This document shows positions 32,101-42,866 of a stretch of 48,480 bases of DNA, in pieces. A model generated the notes under the pieces. That model saw only the letters and a list, made by a program, of their open reading frames with translations, searched no databases and had not been told where the DNA came from. The stretch covers positions 1 through 48,480 of the forward strand of contig JAXMKZ010000016.1 of assembly GCA_034370385.1 (NCBI GenBank), in the 5' to 3' direction. Position 1 is the stretch's first letter. The number at the start of each line of letters is the position of its first letter. Position numbers and translations under genes: made by a program. This stretch comes from Coriobacteriia bacterium (GTDB taxonomy: Bacteria > Actinomycetota > Coriobacteriia > Anaerosomatales > PHET01).

Positions 32101-32819
32101 AGAGGGACGATGTCGGCGACCGTGCCCAGCATCGCCAGGTCGACGAGCCCGCGCCACACGTCCGGGCGCCCGAGCCTGGCCCCGACGGCATGAACGAGCT
32201 TCAGTGCCACCCCGGACCCGGACAGGTCACGGGACGGACAGTCGGCACGAAGCTTCGGGTTTGCCACCGGGACGCCTGAGGGGACGCTGTCGGAGGGCTC
32301 GTGATGGTCGGTGACCACGACGTCGATGCCGCGCGCACGCAGCATCTCGACTTCGTGCGAACTCGACACACCGGTATCGACGGTGACCAGCAGGGATGGA
32401 TCGCAGGCGACCGCTCGCTCTATGGCACCTTCGGACAGCCCGTACCCCTCGCCGAAGCGGTGCGGTACGACCGCCTCACACTCCGCCCCCAACTCGCGCA
32501 GTCCGCGAGCGAGCACCGCAGCCGCGCTGATGCCGTCAAGGTCGAAGTCACCGAACACGACGATCCGCTCGCCACCCTCGACCGCGCGCGCCACCCGCTC
32601 GGATGCCTCGTCCATTCCAGGTATCAGCGCCGGATCGAGCCAGTCACCCTCAAGGGAGGGCTCCATGAACCGGCGTGCATCCTCGAGTCCCGTCACGCCG
32701 CGCACGGCCAACACCCGTGCGGTCACGCGCGAAAGCCCGACACCGTCGGCGAGCGAGGTGACGACCGCTTCATCAACGGGCGCCAGTATCCATGGTGTGC
32801 GATCGCTTCTGATACTCAT
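29190..32819 (-). CDS. recJ: RecJ exonuclease fused to HIRAN domain and RecQ-like helicase
   Basis: A 1209-residue single frame. Seen: RecJ DHH module (about 85-240: FGDFDLDG, TVDTG, VTDHHEP, MLGTVADIVPL), DHHA1 with RFGGHAAAAG near 415-424 and an OB-like region to about 565; a HIRAN domain (about 604-700: FHTKLAGVTFEGRQ, PDNPHDANA, VGFFNRRLA); and a superfamily 2 helicase (about 735-1120: Walker A MATGRGKS at 764-771, DEAH at 870-873, TATAS, motif VI QMAGRGGRDG). Intact catalytic motifs in all parts suggest an enzyme that unwinds DNA and degrades the 5' strand. Start ATG 32819 is preceded by TTG and by AGGA. It sits between secF and rel, the usual recJ position; the fusion roughly doubles the usual length. 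Confidence 0.93.
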   Translation of the reverse strand: MSIRSDRTPWILAPVDEAVVTSLADGVGLSRVTARVLAVRGVTGLEDARRFMEPSLEGDWLDPALIPGMDEASERVARAVEGGERIVVFGDFDLDGISAAAVLARGLRELGAECEAVVPHRFGEGYGLSEGAIERAVACDPSLLVTVDTGVSSSHEVEMLRARGIDVVVTDHHEPSDSVPSGVPVANPKLRADCPSRDLSGSGVALKLVHAVGARLGRPDVWRGLVDLAMLGTVADIVPLSGENRALVREGVRAVAAKPRVALAALCAVGGVSCAALTAGTVAYSLAPRLNAAGRMADPTVALDLLLTDDPVRAETLANALDEHNRIRQSVEADLYEAASALAERTYRGERGLVLAGEGWHEGVKGIVASRLAGQYGVPTILFAIEDGVAKGSGRSVGRVDLFRAIEACASLTERFGGHAAAAGLTVGEANLDAFREAFVAHLDALPPELFEVSVSIDAEVALDEVSIELGAELSLLEPFGQANRRPVLLASGVFMNGRDRVGRGAAHLKFTAFDGVASVPAIAFRCRDVDSYCVEEGPVDLAFELDVDEWRGRRRVQLIVRDIRPSASARREEPAADLVADLFARADELLAREEYAGIEEAPSFHTKLAGVTFEGRQEVLERLSAAAPLRLVRQPDNPHDANACALLDSHGDQVGFFNRRLAGVLAPAIDRGVEYDVEVSEVTGGDAGRSRGVNVLVTRRDAALIDVEREEDRAAARAALAVLDPDALNNELVARFIGDRQLHDAQAEALRLLAEGRSTLVVMATGRGKSLIFHLHAARTALASGRASVFVYPLRALVADQAYHLTEAFAEVGLSVKVVTGETSATDRSESFSALADGSLDVVLTTPEFLHFHSARFAESGRIGFVVVDEAHHVGLSRAGNRPAYARLGDAIASLGSPTVLAVTATASDDVAAQIRSTLGITHVVLDPTVRDNLLIADQRGVVDRDAELLKIVQAGDKAVVYVNSRDASVRLARLVRKGVPGLAWKTAFYNGGLSRSVRHAVERAFRTGEVRLVVATSAFGEGVNIPDIRNVVLYHLPFNDVEFNQMAGRGGRDGATARVHLLFGEKDARINELILSTLAPPRDDLATLYRVLRQTAGREGVGFEITNAELAEACGRAARECRLDDRGVSSALGVFRELGLVTGEGHGAYRRLTLVEPAAKVDLAASVRYTEGLDEIAGFAEFREWALAAGAPELLARFNRPILPTAT

Positions 32820-32834
32820 CAACTCATCCTAGCG

Positions 32835-32869
32835 GACGGGGCCGACACCCTGGCGGTGCCGACCCCGTC
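32835..32869 (-). terminator. Hairpin after secF
   Basis: GACGGGG at 32835-32841 pairs with CCCCGTC at 32863-32869, extended inward by CACC/GGTG with mismatches. It lies between the secF stop and the recJ start. No U-tract follows, so it could weaken rather than end transcription. Confidence 0.5.
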
Positions 32870-32897
32870 GAATCCATCATCTACCGAAGCAGAAGCC

Positions 32898-33800
32898 CTA
32901 TGCGTCTGCGTACTTCTTGCGAAGCGCGGCGTAGCGGGGCTCCGACTCCTTCCACAGAGCGTAGAGCGGAGACGCAACGCCGATGGACGAATAGGCTCCC
33001 ACGAGCAGGCCGATCGACAGCGCGAGCGCGAAGTCACGCAGCGCCTCGCCACCGAAGAACAGCATCGCGAGAACCGGGATGAGCGAGGTGATCGTGGTGT
33101 TCATAGAGCGAACGATGACCTCGTTGAGCGAGGTGTTCGCCATCTGCATGAAGGACTGCTTCTGGAGGTGCTGCGCGTTGTCCTTGATGCGGTGAAACAC
33201 GACGATCGTGTCGTAGAGCGAATAGCCCAAGATCGTGAGCAGCGCCGCAATCGTGTTCGGCGTGACCTCATAGCCAAGCAGCGCATAGATGCCAAGCGTG
33301 ATCAGGATGTCGTGCACAACAGCAACGACCGACGTGATCGACATCTTGTACTCGAACCGGACCGATATGTAGAGGAGGATGGCCGCAAGCGAGATACCGA
33401 GTGCCATCAGTGCACGGTTCGTGATGTTCTCGCCCCATCCGGGACCGATCGTGGTCACCTCGAAGGTGCCCAGGGGGATACTGAGCTCCTTGGCCACCTC
33501 GGTCACCTGAGAAGCCGACTCCGTAGGATCGGTGACCGGAGTCCTGATGATGAATCCATTGACACCACGGACCTCGGTGGTCTGGACATTCGGTGCATCC
33601 ACGCCGGCGTCTTTGAACGCCTGGGTCATCTGCGCCGAGGTGACGTCGCCGGTATTGGACACGCTGATCGCCGTGCCTCCGAGGAACTCGACGCCGAAGG
33701 TCAGGCCGACCACGAGGAGCGAGCCGATAGACACGGCCAGCAGGACGCCCGAGATCGCGAACATGATCTTGCGATTTCCGAGGAAGTTGATGTTAGGCAC
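32898..33800 (-). CDS. secF: Protein translocase subunit SecF
   Basis: A 300-residue RND-type membrane protein. Seen: N-terminal helix after PNINFLGNRK, the large extracytoplasmic domain (about 40-125), FEVTTIGPGWGENITNRAL, then five more helices with SVRFEYKM, YSLYDTIVVFHRIKDN (the conserved D1/D2 region of SecF) and LSLIVRSMNTTITS-like helix. With SecD it uses the proton motive force to pull exported proteins out of SecYEG. Start GTG 33800 has a GGGGG site 8 nt upstream and overlaps the secD stop by 8 nt; GTG 33809 is an alternative. Confidence 0.95.
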   Translation of the reverse strand: MPNINFLGNRKIMFAISGVLLAVSIGSLLVVGLTFGVEFLGGTAISVSNTGDVTSAQMTQAFKDAGVDAPNVQTTEVRGVNGFIIRTPVTDPTESASQVTEVAKELSIPLGTFEVTTIGPGWGENITNRALMALGISLAAILLYISVRFEYKMSITSVVAVVHDILITLGIYALLGYEVTPNTIAALLTILGYSLYDTIVVFHRIKDNAQHLQKQSFMQMANTSLNEVIVRSMNTTITSLIPVLAMLFFGGEALRDFALALSIGLLVGAYSSIGVASPLYALWKESEPRYAALRKKYADA

Positions 33801-35166
33801 CTGCGACACCCCCCTTCGTACCCTTCGCAGAGGGCGCGACAGCATCCGGAGAAGGCACGCCCCACAGGCTGAGGTTCTTGGGGATGACGCTCTCGGCAAG
33901 CAGCATCAGCACCGGTCGCTTGAACAGCAGCATCATGATGATGTCGCAGAAGATGCCCAACATGAGCGTCAGCGCGAAGCCCTTGACCGGGCCGATCGCC
34001 ACGAAGTACAGGGAGGCAGCCGACACGAGGGTCACGAGGTCGGCATCGATGCTTGTCATGATGCCGTGTTTGGAGCCGGAGTTCGCAGCCGACCTGACGG
34101 TCTTGCCCATGCGCACTTCCTCGCGGAAACGCTCAAGGATCAAGATGGATGAGTCGGCGGCCAGGCCGATGGTGAGAACGATACCTGCCAAGCCCGGCAA
34201 CGTCAGAGCGAACACACCGAGGCTCGACATGAAGGCGAGAATTCCCAAGAAGAAGGAGGCGAACGTCACGAGTGCCCCCACCGTGAGCAGTCCCAGCCCA
34301 CGGTAGAAAGCCAGCATGTACAAGCTGACGAGCCCCAGGCCCACGAGGGCGGCGGTGACACCCTGGTCAAACGCATTCTGACCGAGCGTCGGGCCGACGA
34401 CCCGCGACTCGGAAGGCTCGAGCGAGACGGGAAGAGCTCCGGCCTCAAGAACCGTCTTGAGCCGCTTGGCTTCTTCGGCCGTGAAGCCCCCCGAGATAGC
34501 CGTCTGACCGTCCGTGATCGCGGAGCGCACCACCGGCGCGGATTTCACGACGCCATCAAGAACGATGGCCACCTGCTTGCCGATGCTGCTCGTCGTGTAG
34601 CTGCCCCACGCCTTGCCGCCCTCGGCGCTCATCGAGAGGTTGACCTCGATCTCGGCCGTCTGGGGGTTCTGGGACACGCTTGCGGTCTTCACGACCGCAC
34701 CGGTCAGCGGAACGCCGTCCACCGTGATGGGCGTGTAGGTCCCGGCCTTGAGCTCGACGTTCTGGTCGTTGGCCTTGACCGCGGCGGCGGTAGCAGTGTC
34801 GGTGATCGAATCGACATCGACGAACTCGAGTCGGCCCGTCTCACCAAGTACCTTGAGAGCTGCATCAGGGTCGCTGATGCCGGGGATCTGGATGAGGAGC
34901 GAATCGTTGCCCTGACGCTGCACGGTGGCTTCCTTGACGCCAAGCCCGTCGACCCGATTGATGACGATGAGTTCAGCCCGATCCATGACCGCCGTCGTCA
35001 CCGGGGTATCAGAGGTCTCCTGCGCGGTGAGAATGACCGCGAGTCCTCCCTGGATGTCCAGGCCCTTGGTGATTCGCTCTCCCGGAGGCCATAGCATGGC
35101 CCACGAGGCGATCATCAAGACCACGGTCACCACGATCAACAGCACATTCTGTTGCTTCTGGTCCAT
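33793..35166 (-). CDS. secD: Protein translocase subunit SecD
   Basis: A 457-residue RND-type membrane protein. Seen: N-terminal helix (about 7-28), GERITKGLDIQGGLAVIL, SecD periplasmic domain with DRAELIVINRVDGLGVKE, then the helical part with GLGLVSLYML, IGLAADSSILILERFREE and GIFCDIIMMLLFKRP. Start ATG 35166 has GGAAGG 7 nt upstream; it overlaps secF by 8 nt. The gene order tgt-yajC-secD-secF is conserved across bacteria. Two of the C-terminal residues run is Ala/Gly/Lys rich and short. Confidence 0.95.
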   Translation of the reverse strand: MDQKQQNVLLIVVTVVLMIASWAMLWPPGERITKGLDIQGGLAVILTAQETSDTPVTTAVMDRAELIVINRVDGLGVKEATVQRQGNDSLLIQIPGISDPDAALKVLGETGRLEFVDVDSITDTATAAAVKANDQNVELKAGTYTPITVDGVPLTGAVVKTASVSQNPQTAEIEVNLSMSAEGGKAWGSYTTSSIGKQVAIVLDGVVKSAPVVRSAITDGQTAISGGFTAEEAKRLKTVLEAGALPVSLEPSESRVVGPTLGQNAFDQGVTAALVGLGLVSLYMLAFYRGLGLLTVGALVTFASFFLGILAFMSSLGVFALTLPGLAGIVLTIGLAADSSILILERFREEVRMGKTVRSAANSGSKHGIMTSIDADLVTLVSAASLYFVAIGPVKGFALTLMLGIFCDIIMMLLFKRPVLMLLAESVIPKNLSLWGVPSPDAVAPSAKGTKGGVAGA

Positions 35167-35219
35167 GCTCCTACCTTCCGTACTTGCGCGTATCCTGAGC
35201 CCCATCCGGGGCGTGGTTC

Positions 35220-35603
35220 CTAGTGGTCAGCTGCGGGCGCGTCGGCGGACGTGTCAGACGGGGCTTCTTCGGCGAGTTGAGCCGGCGCCTCGTCGGCATC
35301 GTGCTCACCGGTCGTCGCGTCGTCACCGGTCGACGAGCCAGTTTCGTCTTCCGACAGCACTCGTCCAACCGCCTGACGTGCGATTTCGAGCTCAGTGCCA
35401 TCGACGACGCGTACTCGAAGCCTCTCGCCGGTCTCTACCACGATGGCGTAGATGCCGCCGATCGTCACGATCTCGTCGCCCACGGACAACGCATCAAGCA
35501 TCTGGCGCTGCTGCTTGGCCCTCTTCTGCTGCGGTCGCAAGACGAGCAGGTAGAACACGGCGACCATCCCGATGATGAACAGCAGTTGGCTGTTTTGTCC
35601 CAT
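35220..35603 (-). CDS. yajC: SecDF-associated protein YajC
   Basis: A 127-residue small membrane protein. Seen: one helix (about 7-22: LLFIIGMVAVFYLLVL), RPQQKRAKQ, and the conserved LDALSVGDEIVTIGGIYA. The last 45 residues are an acidic Asp/Glu/Ala/Thr tail, longer than in most YajC. It partners SecDF in the translocon. The stop is TAG, 53 nt before secD. A candidate promoter lies 70 nt upstream. Confidence 0.94.
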   Translation of the reverse strand: MGQNSQLLFIIGMVAVFYLLVLRPQQKRAKQQRQMLDALSVGDEIVTIGGIYAIVVETGERLRVRVVDGTELEIARQAVGRVLSEDETGSSTGDDATTGEHDADEAPAQLAEEAPSDTSADAPAADH

Positions 35604-35673
35604 GTTCGCCGGGCCTTTCCATCTCGATTACAGCCGCATACCGACCGCGCCCATCGGGCACAGTCGGCGTCCC

Positions 35674-35679
35674 ATAATA
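35674..35679 (-). promoter_or_regulatory. Candidate -10 element of the yajC-secDF unit
   Basis: TATTAT on the minus strand, about 70 nt before the yajC start, in the 144-nt gap after tgt. The -35 region is weak. The gap otherwise holds the tgt hairpin and no gene. Confidence 0.4.
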
Positions 35680-35719
35680 CCCGCCCCTCACGCGATGCGG
35701 AAGAAGCTCTTTCGGCGAC

Positions 35720-38545
<2,826 letters not shown>

Positions 38546-38556
38546 GGCCGACCTCG

Positions 38557-39588
38557 TCAGACGATAAGCATCGCATCGCCGAAGCTCAAGAACCGGTACC
38601 GCCGCTCGATCGCTTCTGCGTAGGACCGCATCAGAAGCTCACGCCCGGCGAAGGCGCTCACCATCATGAGCAACGTGGATCGCGGCACGTGGAAGTTCGT
38701 CACGATCGCATCGGTGGCATGGAACCGATAGCCCGGCATGATGAAGAGGCTGGTTGACCCATCCACCGCACTCGTCACCGAGTTCTCGGTCGTGGCGCTC
38801 TCAAGCGCGCGGACACTCGTCGTCCCCACCGCGATGATGCGCCCGCCTCGCGAGCGCGCCCTCTCGACGGCCGCTGCCGTCTCTACCGAGACCCGGTAGT
38901 GCTCCGAGTGGATCTGATGGTCGCGCGGGTCCTCCTCGACCACCGGTCGGAAGGTGTCAAGCCCTACATCGAGCTCGACCGTGGCAATCTCGGCGCCTGC
39001 CTCACGACACCGCTCGAGAAGAGCGGGCGTGAAGTGAAGGCCGGCCGTGGGCGCCGCTGCGCTTCGTTCACCCCGAGCGAATACCGTCTGGTACGACTCG
39101 GGGTCCGCGAGCGGCTTCGTTATGTAGGGAGGTAGCGGCATCTCGCCGATCTCATGGACTATGTCGAGCATCGCCGCGCCATCGGTGCGGAACTGCACGA
39201 GGCGCCCTCCCCTGTCATCGATCACGTCGACGACGAGTCCGGTCATCCTGCCGTCGGCGAACAGAAGACGGACCCCGGGCTGCACCTTTCTCCCTGGCTT
39301 GACCAAGCACTCCCAAGCGCCCTCGTAGCGCTCACGGAGCAGCAGCACCTCTATCGACGCGCCGGTCTCGTCTTTGACTCCGTTCAGGCGGGCGGGCAAC
39401 ACGCGCGTCTCATTGACCACCAGCAGGTCGTCGGGCACCAGGTACTCCGGCAGGTCGCTGAAGACCCGGTGATCCATCTGGCCACTGCCGCGGTCGACGA
39501 CAAGCAGCCGACAGGAATCGCGCGGCTCGGAGGGACGCTGGGCGATGAGCCCACTCGGCAACTCGTAGTCGAAGTCCTCAGTGTGCAC
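38557..39588 (-). CDS. queA: S-adenosylmethionine:tRNA ribosyltransferase-isomerase QueA
   Basis: A 343-residue QueA. Seen: FDYELPSGLIAQRPSEPRD near the N-terminus, a region with MPLPPYI, AAPTAGLHFT, VELDVGLDTFRPV, and a C-terminal TNFHVPRSTLLMMVSAF. It forms epoxyqueuosine from preQ1-tRNA and SAM. Start GTG 39588 (MHTEDFDYEL) has GAGGTGGAG just upstream; a longer frame to 39636 lacks that support. Preceded by the GCTACACT element at 39625. Convergent with the anti-sigma gene. Works with tgt and queH in this window. Confidence 0.96.
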   Translation of the reverse strand: MHTEDFDYELPSGLIAQRPSEPRDSCRLLVVDRGSGQMDHRVFSDLPEYLVPDDLLVVNETRVLPARLNGVKDETGASIEVLLLRERYEGAWECLVKPGRKVQPGVRLLFADGRMTGLVVDVIDDRGGRLVQFRTDGAAMLDIVHEIGEMPLPPYITKPLADPESYQTVFARGERSAAAPTAGLHFTPALLERCREAGAEIATVELDVGLDTFRPVVEEDPRDHQIHSEHYRVSVETAAAVERARSRGGRIIAVGTTSVRALESATTENSVTSAVDGSTSLFIMPGYRFHATDAIVTNFHVPRSTLLMMVSAFAGRELLMRSYAEAIERRYRFLSFGDAMLIV

Positions 39589-39624
39589 GCTGCTCCACCT
39601 CACGTACGGCGACGAATCCCCCCG

Positions 39625-39632
39625 AGTGTAGC
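39625..39632 (-). promoter_or_regulatory. GCTACACT promoter element of queA
   Basis: GCTACACT on the minus strand, 37-44 nt before the queA GTG. Shares its octamer with three other upstream regions here. The -35 is weak. Confidence 0.5.
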
Positions 39633-39666
39633 GCACGACCCTGCCCGAAGGACCCCGCCGAGATGC

Positions 39667-39672
39667 TACGAT
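39667..39672 (+). promoter_or_regulatory. -10 element of the PHP gene (near-leaderless)
   Basis: TACGAT on the plus strand, 9 nt before the ATG at 39682. No Shine-Dalgarno precedes the start, so initiation on a leaderless or 1-3 nt leader mRNA is likely. Confidence 0.45.
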
Positions 39673-39681
39673 ACGCGGCGA

Positions 39682-40473
39682 ATGAAGCGCCCCAAGTCCT
39701 CAGCCGATCTGCACGTCCACACGACCGCCTCCGATGGGACGGCCGGTCCTCGTGACGTGCTTGAATGGGCGTCGGAAGCCACGGACCTGTCGGTCATTGC
39801 GATCTGCGACCACAACACCAACGAAGGCGCCCTCGAGGCCGCGTCGCTCGCGCACGACTACCGCGTCGACGTGATCGTCGGTCAAGAGGTCGAGAGTTCG
39901 GACGGACATATCCTCGGGCTGTTCACTCCCACGAACGTACGCCCGGGAATGGACGCGCTCTCGACCATCGCGGCCATCCATGCCCAGGGTGGGCTCGCAA
40001 TCGCCGCACACCCCTTTGCACCGAAGTGGTGGCACAAGCACGGTCTGTGCAGGGGCGAGCGCGAGGTCTACGAAACGGCGCCGTTCGATGGAATCGAAGT
40101 GGCCAACTCCACTCCGATGCTTATGCTTGCCAACTTCCACGCCCGGCGTTTCTGGCGCGAGCATCGCGGCCGGCTTGCTGCCACCGGGGGCAGCGATGCC
40201 CACATGCTCACCGTGGTCGGCACGAGCCGGACCTACTACCCCGGAGAGGGCGTGGACGATCTTCGGGCCGCGCTCGAGAATCGCACGACAACCGGGTGGG
40301 GCCCGAGCTTCCAGCCGCTTCGCATGGCGCGTTACGCGCGCAAGATCCCCGAGATACAGGCGCGGGATGCCGAGCGCAAGGCGCGCGAGCGTGCAGCCGG
40401 CATGGGCTGCGAGGAGTGTGGGGCTTGCGAGCCGGAAGTCCGCGAGAGACCCGTCGGCCCCGCTGCTCCCTAG
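39682..40473 (+). CDS. PHP-domain phosphoesterase
   Basis: A 263-residue metal-dependent phosphoesterase. Seen: DLHVHTTASDGT (first metal motif), CDHNTNEG, GQEVESSDGHILG, AAHPFAPKWWHKHG and GGSDAHMLT. All expected metal ligands are present. It resembles polymerase/histidinol phosphatase-like or YciV/RNase AM-type proteins; the substrate is unknown. The C-terminus ends with CEECGAC, an unexpected Cys cluster after an Arg/Ala-rich helix. Its TAG stop (40471-40473) shares the CTAG tetramer with the queH stop on the other strand. Divergent from queA. Confidence 0.88.
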   Translation: MKRPKSSADLHVHTTASDGTAGPRDVLEWASEATDLSVIAICDHNTNEGALEAASLAHDYRVDVIVGQEVESSDGHILGLFTPTNVRPGMDALSTIAAIHAQGGLAIAAHPFAPKWWHKHGLCRGEREVYETAPFDGIEVANSTPMLMLANFHARRFWREHRGRLAATGGSDAHMLTVVGTSRTYYPGEGVDDLRAALENRTTTGWGPSFQPLRMARYARKIPEIQARDAERKARERAAGMGCEECGACEPEVRERPVGPAAP

Positions 40474-41084
40474 CCCTCAGGGCATCGCCGCTGTGCTTCC
40501 TTCGTGCGTCGTCGGGCTTCTCGTTCCGCCTCCGCCTCGGCACGACTCGGGAGGCACCCGCAGTAGTTCTGCCGGTACATGCCCTCGGCGCGCGAGCGTC
40601 TCGTCGCGACCGGATAACGCTCCCGGTAGTCCCTCTCGATGAAGCCGATGCCCGCCTCCTGAGCTACCGCACGCCCCTCTTCGGCAATCGCTTCTGCGTC
40701 CTGGTACGGGCTGACACTCAGGGTCGTCGCCACCGCATCGACCCCATTGCGCGCCGCCCATTGCGCCACGAGCCCGAGCCGCACGCGATAGCACGCACGG
40801 CATCGCTCGGGCCGGGAAGCATCACCCGCCGCGTCACGCCACGTTTCGGGGCCCACATCGATCTCCACCGTCCGAATCCCGTGTGTGCGCGCGTAGCTTT
40901 CCAAGGTGTCCCGGCGCAGCACATACTCCTCGAGCGGCTGGATGTTGGGATTGGCGAATACGACGATCACCTCGTGACCCTCGCTCCGCAGCGCATCGAG
41001 CGGCTCAATCAGGCACGGGCCACAGCACGCATGGAGCGCGACCGTGTCGCGGGCTGACGACGACCGCAGGATTTCGCCGGTCAT
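40470..41084 (-). CDS. queH: Epoxyqueuosine reductase QueH
   Basis: A 204-residue QueH (DUF208) protein. Seen: ALHACCGPCLIEPL near the N-terminus, ANPNIQPLEEY, a CRACY pair near residue 105, and YRQNYCGCLPS near the C-terminus; these Cys pairs are the expected iron-sulfur and active-site ligands. It reduces epoxyqueuosine to queuosine in tRNA. Start ATG 41084 ([10 protein letters not shown]) overlaps the upstream gene stop in ATGA; a longer frame to 41171 is a shadow. Together with tgt and queA it completes the last steps of queuosine formation; no preQ1 synthesis genes were seen, so preQ1 may be taken up or made elsewhere. Confidence 0.91.
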   Translation of the reverse strand: MTGEILRSSSARDTVALHACCGPCLIEPLDALRSEGHEVIVVFANPNIQPLEEYVLRRDTLESYARTHGIRTVEIDVGPETWRDAAGDASRPERCRACYRVRLGLVAQWAARNGVDAVATTLSVSPYQDAEAIAEEGRAVAQEAGIGFIERDYRERYPVATRRSRAEGMYRQNYCGCLPSRAEAEAEREARRRTKEAQRRCPEG

Positions 41085-41815
41085 TCTTCGAGATGTGCCG
41101 GACGCGATCGCTGCCGCATGATGACGACGACCAGAACGACGACCGCCAATCCGAGCAGCACGAAGAGCCACGCAATGATCGTGTCGCCGCCCTCGCTTGA
41201 GGCCGTCGCGGGCGCCTTCCTGCGATACTCAAGCGTCACCGGAAGCGCTTCGCCTTCGTCAAGCGTCTGCGTCTCGAGCGCATACAGCGACTCGCCGATG
41301 TCGTTCATACTCGGCTTCCCGAACTGCTCAGGTGACGATTCTGAGAGCTCGGTCCCCGCCGGAAGCCTCACGGAGAAGAGCGTCTCACTGGCCGGCGCGC
41401 TCTGCACCCAGGGAAGTAGGACCTGCGTGGTGTCACCCTCGGTGACAAGCGACAGTGTCGACATATCGATCTGCGCTTCGCGTGTGGTGCTGATCTCGAA
41501 CTCGGCGTACTGTCCCTTTGCGCCCATCTTCAGCACGAAGGGTCGAACGACGTCTGATTCCGGATTGACTCCCGAGATCTCACCCGCCCAGTCAACCTTC
41601 AACCCCTCGGGCACCGGAATGCGCACCGTTGCGGGCAGCGGCGTCCGATCCGGCACGGTCAGCGATGCGATCACGACGGCACCGCCGGGCACCTCCTCGG
41701 GCCACACCTGGACCTGCATCGCACCGGTGGCAAGCGGTGCGGCGGCAAGAGCACCCTGCGCTGCCAGCAGCACCCAGCCGATGCACAGGACGGCTGCCCA
41801 GACACCGCGCCTCAT
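41081..41815 (-). CDS. Secreted, C-terminally anchored protein of unknown function
   Basis: Not recognised. Seen: signal peptide (about 1-25: [23 protein letters not shown]), a 180-residue extracytoplasmic domain rich in beta-strand patterns, with [13 protein letters not shown] and [16 protein letters not shown], then a transmembrane helix near 212-232 and a short basic cytoplasmic tail. The topology is that of a surface or periplasmic-side protein tethered at its C-terminus. It overlaps folD and queH by 4 nt each (ATGA), so it is translated with them. Confidence 0.72.
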   Translation of the reverse strand: MRRGVWAAVLCIGWVLLAAQGALAAAPLATGAMQVQVWPEEVPGGAVVIASLTVPDRTPLPATVRIPVPEGLKVDWAGEISGVNPESDVVRPFVLKMGAKGQYAEFEISTTREAQIDMSTLSLVTEGDTTQVLLPWVQSAPASETLFSVRLPAGTELSESSPEQFGKPSMNDIGESLYALETQTLDEGEALPVTLEYRRKAPATASSEGGDTIIAWLFVLLGLAVVVLVVVIMRQRSRPAHLEE

Positions 41816-42678
41816 GAGGACACCTCCACCGAGGCGACCTTGGCGGCGGCCTGCGCCGTGTTCATCACAAGCATCGCCCTCGTCATCGGACCCACACCGC
41901 CGGGTACCGGAGTGATGGCAGAGGCCACCGCAGAGACGTCCGCGTAGTCGACGTCGCCCACGAGCCCGGCTTGCGTACGGTTGATGCCGACGTCGATGAC
42001 CACGGCTCCCTCCTTCACATACTCAGCGGTGACCATTCCGGCTCGACCGACAGCGGCCACGAGGATGTCGGCTTCGCGACACACAGCAGGCAGATCGGCC
42101 GTACGGCTGTGACAGATGGTCACGGTGGCGTTTCGCTCAAGCAGCATCAGCGCCTGGGGCTTGCCGACGATGGCGGAGCGACCAATCACCACCGCACGCT
42201 TGCCGGCCACGTCGATCCCGTAGTGGTCGAGCAGCGCCATCACGCCCCACGGCGTACAGGCCCGCGGGCCGGGCAGCCCTCGCACCAGGCGTCCAAGGTT
42301 CTCAGGATGCAGTCCGTCTACGTCCTTCTCGGCCGAGACGCGTGCCAGCACAGCTTCTTCATCCAGATGTGAGGGCAGCGGCAGCTGGACGAGGATTCCG
42401 TGCACCATCGGATCGGCGTTGCACTCATCGATGAGTGCGATCAGCTCCTCCTGCGTCGTCTCAGCTGCCAGCCGATGATCGATTGATCTGATTCCGACGT
42501 CCGCGCAGTCCTGCTCCTTCATCCGGACGTAGCTGTGCGACGCGGGGTCATCGCCCACCAGTACGACCGCAAGTCCGGGCTCGACCCCCGCCTGCCGCAC
42601 GCGATCGATGAGCCGTGCCGCGCGCGCCTTAGTTGCTTCGGCCACCAGGCGCCCATCTATGGTCGTCGTCACTGTCAC
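41812..42678 (-). CDS. folD: Bifunctional methylenetetrahydrofolate dehydrogenase/cyclohydrolase FolD
   Basis: A 288-residue FolD. Seen: [17 protein letters not shown] with the catalytic Lys, [31 protein letters not shown] and the C-terminal [14 protein letters not shown]. It interconverts 5,10-methylene- and 10-formyl-tetrahydrofolate in one-carbon metabolism. Start: GTG 42678, or GTG 42672 which has AAGGG at 9 nt spacing. Immediately upstream lies a remnant of fhs, the normal partner enzyme. The stop overlaps the next gene in ATGA. Confidence 0.95.
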   Translation of the reverse strand: MTVTTTIDGRLVAEATKARAARLIDRVRQAGVEPGLAVVLVGDDPASHSYVRMKEQDCADVGIRSIDHRLAAETTQEELIALIDECNADPMVHGILVQLPLPSHLDEEAVLARVSAEKDVDGLHPENLGRLVRGLPGPRACTPWGVMALLDHYGIDVAGKRAVVIGRSAIVGKPQALMLLERNATVTICHSRTADLPAVCREADILVAAVGRAGMVTAEYVKEGAVVIDVGINRTQAGLVGDVDYADVSAVASAITPVPGGVGPMTRAMLVMNTAQAAAKVASVEVSS

Positions 42679-42691
42679 AGTCCCTTCGTCT

Positions 42692-42865
42692 CTAGAAGAG
42701 CCGGCGAATCGTACCGTCGTGCTCGATATCGATCCTCTCGCCTGCGGGTCGTGCCGGCAGACCGGGTAAGGTCATGATGTCGCCACACCGTGCGTAAAGG
42801 AACCCGAGCGCCTTCGCATGATCCGAATCGGAGACGGACAGTTTATCACTCGCCTGAGCAACCAC
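42692..42865 (-). pseudogene. fhs: C-terminal remnant of formate-tetrahydrofolate ligase (fhs)
   Basis: Seen: 57 codons from GTG 42865 to TAG, encoding near its middle [20 protein letters not shown], then [15 protein letters not shown] at the end. This matches the C-terminal tail of Fhs (GFxxxxCGDIMTMPGLPxxPA...IDxxxxGxIxGLF in many homologues). The remaining some 500 residues of Fhs are missing; the sequence upstream is the isochorismatase-fold gene, whose stop lies 1 nt before the GTG. No Shine-Dalgarno is seen. It precedes folD by about 13 nt. It is best read as the leftover of an fhs-folD operon in which fhs was lost. A small functional protein is the alternative. Confidence 0.75.
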
Positions 42866-42866
42866 T

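Noticed and set aside
32301-33872. Plus-strand open frame spanning recJ and secF
   Set aside because: It crosses two confirmed minus-strand genes and has no motif or ribosome site.
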